NCBI GenBank assembly: GCA_025200525.1
Contig: CM045762.1
Location: 2,418,001 to 2,482,000, forward strand
DNA from: Camellia lanceoleosa
Lineage: Eukaryota > Streptophyta > Magnoliopsida > Ericales > Theaceae
Reading direction: 5' to 3'
DNA: 64,000 nucleotides
The first letter of the stretch is position 1. The number at the start of each line of letters is the position of its first letter. The notes below the pieces were generated by a model, which saw only the letters and a list, made by a program, of their open reading frames with translations, did not search any database and was not told the DNA's origin. This document shows positions 56,251 to 64,000 of this stretch, piece after piece. Made by a program: the position numbers and the translations under genes.

Positions 56251-56524
56251 GAACAAAGCTCGCAAGGTCGAAAACCTGCAATAGGCGCCTTGGCAAAAGT
56301 TAGAGCATAAAAAGGAGAGGTTAAATACCCGAGTGTACCTTAACCTGAACTACGTAAGGCTTGATTCCCATGTTTGGGATACGTAGGCAACTTCATTCTG
56401 ATGTCCAGCCATAAAACAATTCAAAATTCGATTGTGTCCATGCGATGGTTTTGACCATCCTTGCCTTCTCTGTATCCGAGAGTTCGGATGTAATCATCGC
56501 TCTGAGGACTGGTCACAATGCGCC

Positions 56525-56702
56525 GCGGTGCCATTCACACAAGGGGCAACTTTCCGTTACCATTCAATGCGCTGCGGTGCCATCCAAACAAGGGGCAACT
56601 TTCCGTTGCCATTCAATGCACTGCGGTGCCATCCAAACAAGGGGCAACTTTCCGTTGCCACGCAGTGTCCTTCAGACAAGGGGCAATTTTCCATTGCTAT
56701 GG
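56525..56702. repeat. 49-bp repeats with GGCAAC hairpin, second copy
   Basis: Same four units as 44540-44714, including the matched C-G to T-A change in the last unit. Confidence 0.85.
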
Positions 56703-58308
56703 GTCTGAGGTTGTGCATCTCAAGAGTAGGTTCCGTGCTCGTTGAGCAGTGACCGTTTGCAAAAACAGTTTTTGGGAATTTTATCGAGGTTGACTAATTT
56801 TCTAGAAAATTATTCCATTTCTCCAAAATTGGACCGCTTTTCTTGGACCCAAAAAGGAAAATTTTCGGCTCATAACCTAACTTGCATGATTTTGAATCAG
56901 AAAACTGAACAAGCATGTTAATCTAACTCTCATGTTGGTCAAAATGGTTTTAGTAGAAAACCAAAACAAAAAATGGTCAAAATAATGAACTAGGGGCACA
57001 GTTGAGTCAGGCTTCCTGTCTTTCCCCCATTTTCAACATACTTGCCAAGAAGGGCAATCTACCTGCCAGAAGAGGGCACAACTGAAGCTAACAACGAAGG
57101 GCTGAAAGCTCTCTCATCCTCCAAGGAACGAGGTATCAAGCCAAGTGCGAAGCACAAACCGGAATGGGACAGGATGTTCCACTCCATCATCTGGACAGAT
57201 CTAACCATGTCCAAACTCCCCAGCAGGGCATCATCAACCGATGTTAGCTGCAGATTTGCTACACACCCAGTTGTAGCACAACCCCTCTGTGGGAGAAACT
57301 CACTGTTGTGAACAAAAATCTACCAGGATGCTAGGGGCAAGAGCTCGCAACTTCATATCTATCCATCAACCACCCAGGGGAGTGATGAAAAATGAGGGAT
57401 TGAAGAATAGAGAGGTGTGCGTTGAGAGAAAAAGCGAGAAAAGGGTTTTGAGAGAAAAACCGAACTTGAGGGCCGAGTGATGTGAGAGTCACAAATAAGG
57501 AAGGGTGGGAAATAATACCCAGAGAAATTGGCTCCTTGTGAACTAAGAAGTCTCTTGTCTTTACAACTCGTCTGTGCGTCGCATCAGACATTTTGTTTGT
57601 CTCAAGTCTTGTTTCAAGTGTTAATAGATGTGTTTAGGTTGTTTACCTTTATTTTCCGTTGTTGAGTCGTGGTGTGCTGTGTTCAGTCGTAGGCTCAATA
57701 CCCAGTCGAAAACTTATTTCCACTCTCAATTCAAAAATAAAATCATTTTGTGCTCAGAGTGTTGTGCCATTCCCCACATTTGTGCAAAACAAAATTTCGT
57801 TCTCTCAAAAACCGCAAGGTTCAACCTGGGTCAAATGCGAACTGTAAAACAAGGACCTATCTGAAGCAATATGGGTTCCAGACTACAAAGCAAAAGAAAA
57901 GAGGGAAAATTGAAGCATCTGAGTGTGTTTCGCCTTCAGCAAATTCCGTGATTGTACTCCGGATGTACCTCTTCAGACCTTGTCAATGCTACCGGTGTAT
58001 GAGTGCACCTCTACCTCAAGTGTAAGCCTGCTTCAAGTCAGAACGGCAATTAAAGCAGCAGCAGATGTTATCTCTTGCCGATATGAACAGGGTGTACCCT
58101 TTTCGAGCTGAGTGTGTTGCAAAACCCTCTGAGAGGTAAATCAGAGACACCAGAGTACACATTTGATACTCCTCTATTGCATAGAATATGAACTTTCATA
58201 TACACTGTTGTTGCATGTGTGCCCGGTATCGTTAGGATTCATGCATAAAATATGCTTGTTTTCAATATTGCATGGAAAATGCCCCCATACTTGCATAGAA
58301 GTTGCATT
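56703..58308 (+). other. Noncoding 3' region of element 4
   Basis: Near-identical to 44715-46325; no gene. Confidence 0.7.
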
Positions 58309-58312
58309 TTAT

Positions 58313-59372
58313 CGCACTTTCTTGTGCATTTTATCTCACTCGCACTATCTTGTGCACTTACACTTTGTATCTCACTTGCACTGTCATGTGCATCTTGTGG
58401 TTGTACCTCACTCGCGCTGTTTAGCGTATCGCACTATCTTGTGCATTTCAAATCACTCGCACTGTTTTGTGTAGTTTTCAACCGCGCTATTTTGGCATCG
58501 ACGCTTTTGTGCGGTTTATCATTCGCGCTTATCTTGCGACCTCAATCGCATTGTTTTGTGCGATTTACATTCGCTTATTTTGGCGCATCGTGACTGCTTT
58601 TTTGCAGTTTACATTCGCGCTATTTTGCGCACCTCAATCGCACTGTCCTGTGCTTTGCATATCACATCGCACTATTTTGTGCATTACATTTGCTCGCGCT
58701 ATCTTGCGCACCCCATCCGCACTTGTTAGTGCATTGCATTTCATTCGCACTATTTTGCGCATCGCACTATTTTGTGCAATTCATCATTCGCGCTATTTTG
58801 CGCATCGCACTATTTTGTGCACCTTACTTGCATTTTGCATCAATTCAATCGCGCTATTTTGTGCATCGCACCGTCTTGTGCACTCAATCGCACTGTTTTG
58901 TGCATCGCATCATCACGCTATCTTGCGCACCTCCATCGCACTGTCTTGTGCACTCGCGCTTTCTTGCGCATCGCACTATCTTGTGCATTCCATTACACTC
59001 GGCTTGTTCAGATCGACATCGCCTTCGCGTAATTTATTTCGCTTTCTTGCGATCGACCGATTTGTGCATTACATTGTTTCATTTACGCTATTTTGCGCAT
59101 CGCACTATTTTGTGCATTCTTACTTGCATTGCACGTGCATTTTATCGCGCTATCTTGCGCACCTTACCTGCACTTGTTAGTGCATGGCATTTCATTCGCG
59201 CTATTTTGCGCATCACACCGCTTTGTGCGTCTATGCCACATCGCACTCTTTTGTGCATCTTGTTAGCACTGTCTTGTGCATTCCAACTTGTTCCGCACTG
59301 TTTTGTGCATCTCCTTAGCTTTGTTTTGTGCATTCACTCTGCATCACATTGTCTTGTGCACACTGTGTTTTT
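58313..59372. repeat. Array of GCAC/GCGC hairpins, second copy
   Basis: Matches 46330-47420. Some hairpins differ between copies (the unit at 47199 ACGC..GCAC is GCGC..GCGC at 59146), and others are garbled (58480-58600, 59000-59055). Confidence 0.9.
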
Positions 59373-59628
59373 GCATAAATCTTGGATTTTCAAACCGCTT
59401 CATTTAGCGTATAAGTCCAATTATCGGTTTTCTGCATATCCTTTGCATCCGCCTCAACTACGTGGTTTGATTCCTTGCAAAGGGATACGAGGGCACTGCG
59501 GCACAACCATTTATTCATCTCAGATTTTGTTTGTCCAAGTCTTCCTTGTCAAAAATGGGTCGTCTCTGGGCTTTGACATTCACTCCCGTCATTGTTATGA
59601 CTTTCGAAGTTCTCACAAAGAGGGAAAT

Positions 59629-62600
59629 CAGAGACACCCCATTTTGACCGCCTAAGACTTGGGCACTACTGATGGTTTACTTGTTCGAGAAAGGTGTGCA
59701 AAGGCAGTGTCGATTTCTTCGCAAAGAGAGAGGCAAATCTCAACTTCATACCCCATTGTGGACCAAAATTATTTTTGATGGTTCTTAGACCTTAAAACCC
59801 TCTCTTTCAAAACATTTTTGAAATAAAATTCCCACGATGTTCCGACGCTCGCATTTCGGTAAATGTTGCACTTTTCGGTAAACCAAGCAAGGACAAAAGG
59901 GGAGATGAATGAAAGAGAGATGAAATCTTTGAAAAATCTTTCAAAACACCTTACTTAGGGGTTTGAAGTTGAAGAAAAGAGGAGAAGAGGGGAGAAAACT
60001 AGCTTGGGAGTGGTTCAGCATGAATCCGGGAAGGAGAAAAGTCTGCGCGGCTTCCCCGAAATGGGCATAACTCTTTGTACAAGAGGAATTAAAATATGGG
60101 GCCACCACCATTGGAAACCTTACTTCCGGGGCTTCATTTTGCACTCAAGAATCTCCTAAATCCAAATCCGGGGGGAGGAGATATGGTTGGTTGAAGTCCG
60201 GTTGGACCGAATCTGCGCGGCTTTACGGAAAAGGGCATAACTTTTTGCACAGGAGGAATTTTAATGCAAGGTTTGCGCCATTGGAAAGCTAACTTCCGGT
60301 GCTTCAATATGGACATCCACCGGCACTTTTGACCTTACCAATTGCCGACCGGCACAAAAGATATCCGACCGGCACAAAAGAGTGCCGGCCGGCCAAAAAT
60401 GCCCAGAACTCAGATTTTTGACAGATATTTTGCTATACACTGTGGCAGATATTTTTAATTGGATATTTCGACCAAAAGATCTTATTTTGACATATATAAG
60501 GTCTTATATCTCATATGCTTAGGGTTAGAACAAAAAAGATCAAATCTTGGGAGCTTCTCACTCTAAAACATCTCTCTCTCTCTCTCTCTCTCAAATCCTT
60601 GGCCATTTCTTCATCACCACCAAGCACCACCACCACCACTCCATTTCCAGCAACAAGAAGAGGTTCTTAGAGGCTTAGAAGCAACATTTCTCAAGTCAAG
60701 AAGCAAGGAAAGAAAGGTCTTCAAGGGTAAGTCTCAATCCCTCTCTTTTACACCATTTTCTTGTCTCTTTTCTTAACCCTACTTGATCACTGTTTTGAGC
60801 TCCGACCAATACTGAAAGTAGTCCTCTTTTGAGCTACTCTTGATGTTTTTTTAAGGGCTCAACCCTGTTTGAGCCCTCCATCTTACACTTGTTTCAATAT
60901 CCTCTTATATGCCATTATTTTGCATTGAATATTTGGCCTATGTGTGATCTGATTTGGAACATATCATGAACTGATATTGTGTCTATTTCGAGCCCCTCTT
61001 CAACATTGAAGAAGGGCTCAACCATATTTGGCCTCTCTATCATGCACTTGCTTCATAATCTATCATATTTACCGTAAAATTGCATGCTATTTTTAGCTTA
61101 TGTACATTTGTTTTTGAAGCATGTCATGAACTGTGAGTAAGCTTATTTTGTGTCCCTATACAACATTGTAGAAGGGATCAACCTTGTTGGGGGTCTTCAT
61201 GTTATACTTGTCATTATACCCCTCTTTGGCCCTCATTTTGCATGCTTTGTTAGACCTATTTTGCTTCTGTTTTCGGCCATTATCAGGTCTGAAAAGAGTC
61301 ATATTTTGGCCTTCTTGTCATCTTTTGTTAAGGGTCCAAGGCTGTTTGATGCATTTTTTGTATACCTCATATTATAGCCTTTGTTGGCTTCAATCTTTCA
61401 TGGCATTTCGGGCATGTTTGCATATTGATTTGGGGGCTGTCATCTACTGTGAGTAGTCATATTTTTTGTCCTTATTCAGTGTTGTAGAAGGGTGTTTTTC
61501 CATTTGGGCTTTGCATATACCACTTGCTTCATCACCTCCCTTGTGAAGCCATTTTTGTATGCCATGTTAGCCCCATTTGTGATTGCTGTTTGCCCATGTT
61601 TTGTACTGTAAAAATGTGATTTATGGGGCTGCCTTGCTTCTGCCTTTTCATGTCATGTATCAATTATGCATGTTTGGTGTAGCTATAGGCCATTTCGGAT
61701 GCCAAAATTCATGTTTCGGGATCATTCCATGCATCGGGTACACTTTGGCCATGTTTCGGGACTGTTTTGCCCCACATTTCAGTGCTGAAATTCATTTGCA
61801 TGTTTGCATATCATATTTCCATGCCATTTCATCACGTATGCCATTGCCTCGGTTTATGTCTGCGTGCACGCGTTTCGAGGCATCTCACTTTTTATCTCTC
61901 GGCCTCTTATGTGAGTGTGGCTGAGGCCCTCTCATGTTAGTGTAAGCCCAATTTGCATTTGGAGTGCCATTTCATGCTTTAGTACCATTGCCTCGGTTTG
62001 CGTGCCCGTGTGCACGCATTTTGAGGCATCTCATTTTCATCTCATGGCCACTGTTATGGACCTAGTAGAGAGTTGTCCAAATTAGTTTAAGACCATCCCT
62101 TGGGCATGTTGTTGCATGCTATACATGTTTGTATGTTTAGGTACTTAGTCTATCAACATGTTGTATGTTTAAGTGCCATCGCATTTGGCATGCTTCATGT
62201 GTTGGGTTGCTTTGCATATTTACATGTGTTATGCCTTTCATGTTGTTACATGTGTGTCATTAATATTGATGTTATATGCCTTGCATGCTTACTTGTTTAG
62301 TTCATGGTCCATTGCACATGGTTTTGTTGTTTGCATGATCATGTTGCACACTTAGCTCACATGCCTAGGTTGCATTACATTGGCATGCATACTTTGCCTC
62401 TTGAATTGAGTATGATAGAGGTTGAGTTGATTGTTTGTTTATGTGCATTTCATCCCACATTGAAGTTGCACTCTTGGTTCTTTGGGCCATCATGCATTGA
62501 AATGCGTGATTGATGGCCCGGGGGCCGAGGGCCATGCTCCCTTGAGTCCATTGCATGATAGGGAGTGTGTCCATGCACACATTTGCTTGAAATTCCATGC

Positions 62601-64000
62601 CATACACTGCTTGTCCTCTGCTGCTGTCAAATTGCAGGTTCTGCAGCAATTTTTGGCCGACCGGCACTGTTAAGTGCCGACCGGCAAAGAATGACTGGCC
62701 GATATCATAATATGTAGCCGGTGATCATATCCTTCGGCCGGTGGTGTTTCTCTTCAGCCGGTGGTGCTCCTCAGTGTTCATAGAGGCCTCCTTGAGACTT
62801 GTGCAAATTTTCAGAGGAGTATGGCAGTGTAAACAGAGGCAACAGTGCTATGGCAACGGGTTTCCGAGCAAGATGGATCGAGCATGCATCATTCACGCAT
62901 TCCGAGGCGGGGCTGTGGCCACCTTCTTTTGTTATTTATTTATTAATTAATTAGAGGGTCTGTAATAATTAATTTAGTATTCGGACTGTAATATTTATTC
63001 GGTCCCTCCAAGCGAGGGCGCAATTGTAATAAGTGTGCGTGAGTGGGTGTATGTCTTCCAATCCCCATTTCTTTCTCCCTTTTATTTACCTGCTTATGAT
63101 GGTAGATTAGGGCATATTTAAATTAGCATACCTTATGCAATGCATGTGTGCATCCATGCATTTGTTTACATACATCGGGCTCGGTACATCATACAAACTG
63201 CATCGTACTTTCAATTCCAAATTGAATACGTGGTAGTTGTTGCATTTCATGTGCCATGTTTAGGGTAGCCGAGCCTGTCTAAATTACATCCCTATATGCG
63301 ATGCATTAGCCACTTAACATGAACTAGGACACGCATGTTTGCTAACTAGTTTTTGTTTTTGCACGGAGTACGATGTAAGTATTTTACGCTTTAGCATATC
63401 GCATGCGTGTGAATGTTAACATGACAGTATGATTACCATGTGGCTAAATGCTTATGTGAGATAAACTGCTTGAATGCCTGTGGGTGGAGGTTGGATTGCC
63501 TGAGTTGGTACAATTCATTGAAATTCGTATTTTAGCCTACTGGCGAGTGGCAAAATCTAACACGTTTTTCGAGACAAAACGGATATGCAATGTTTAGTTC
63601 CAAGTTAGGCAATCTAGTCTATACTTTTGTGTTGTGCGCATCACATAGTAATTCTAGGTTAATAACCGGAATAAGAACGCATAAAGTTTTCAAAATCGGA
63701 TATCACGGTTAGTAGAGGCCGGTCTTCGGACCGGGCGAAAGGGGGTGCTCATAGCTGACCTTCCCCGATCGTACCCAAGCTCCCGAGCCAAGACCACTTT
63801 GGTGATGACGGACATGTGGCTTTCGGCACCGAGTCAGGGTTTCCTAGATTTCCCATTTTTAAAAATATTTAGGTGGCGACTCTGTAATCTGGCAAAGCAG
63901 TCCATGTTTGGCACTACTTTTTCAAAAATCTGTTTTCTCAAACGATTTGCCAGAGTTGGACTCTTTGGTTCAGATTTAGAACCGCGACAAAACAAAAAGG
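59629..64000 (+). repeat. 3' LTR of element 4, cut by the window end
   Basis: Copy of 47690-52030 with TATA box (about 60494), donor-like site (60727), degenerate 160-bp repeat, CCGGCCGG motifs (60345-60400, 62650-62765) and PBS-like TGGCGACTC (about 63877). The last few tens of bases, and any TSD, lie outside. Confidence 0.9.

Larger units (their letters stand above)
47690..64000 (+). mobile_element. Non-autonomous, pol-less Tat/Ogre-type element (element 4), right end outside
   Basis: 5' LTR 47690-52030, PBS, leader, gag, RT stub, noncoding tail with hairpin arrays, 3' LTR from 59629 to beyond the window. The internal region is 7.6 kb. It shares LTR ends, leader, gag and tail with element 1 but lacks protease, the catalytic part of RT, RNase H and integrase, so it would depend on enzymes of a relative. 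Confidence 0.88.

Noticed and set aside
56001..56303. Lysine-rich 100-codon frame
   Set aside because: Translation of the A/G low-complexity tract; the homologous tract at 44128 has a different frame.
58467..59655. 321- and 237-codon frames in the second array copy
   Set aside because: Same repeat-derived cause; frames are not conserved in phase between copies.

Overview
The window is transposable-element sequence from a nuclear plant genome. I found no host gene. The evidence for a plant is several Ty3/gypsy elements of the Tat/Ogre type (very long LTRs, a tRNA-Arg primer site, a second RNase H domain), a Ty1/copia element, a MITE with Tourist/hAT-style ends and a tRNA-derived SINE. A large-genome eudicot fits, but the species cannot be read from the sequence. 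All element genes are broken by stops or frameshifts. Some breaks may be sequencing errors, because indels between near-identical copies cluster at CHG/CG sites.

Layout, left to right. (1) 1-1145 and 20797-21081 are two halves of an outer Tat/Ogre LTR. It is split by a complete nested element of the same family at 1146-20791 (19.6 kb; LTRs of about 3.7 kb; 5-bp target duplication GGTGA). This element carries degraded gag, protease, RT, RNase H, a well-preserved second RNase H (aRNH) and integrase, then a 4-kb noncoding 3' region. (2) 21082-25586 is the 3' part of another Tat-type element. It has a 63-bp hairpin array, a spliced antisense gene (PF04195-like), a polypurine tract and a 290-bp LTR. 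(3) 25587-27436 is AT-rich non-genic DNA holding a MITE and a SINE-like element. (4) 27437-34810 is a full-length but broken copia element. The site next to its 5' LTR is complementary to its own LTR transcript rather than to a tRNA. (5) About 35500-42161 is a 3'-truncated Tat-type element with gag, pol and a 26-bp hairpin array. (6) 42162-64000 holds a pol-less, non-autonomous derivative of the family in (1), in a tandem arrangement: partial internal region, LTR, full internal region, LTR (cut by the window end). The two units are about 11.97 kb apart.

Recurrent themes: noncoding 3' regions and LTRs full of short inverted repeats, several of which show matched (compensatory) changes in both stem arms; a conserved splice donor inside the long LTRs paired with an acceptor just before gag; and a second PBS-like motif inside the LTR. 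The strongest candidates for undescribed biology are the self-complementary copia primer site, the covarying hairpin arrays and the LTR-to-gag giant intron.
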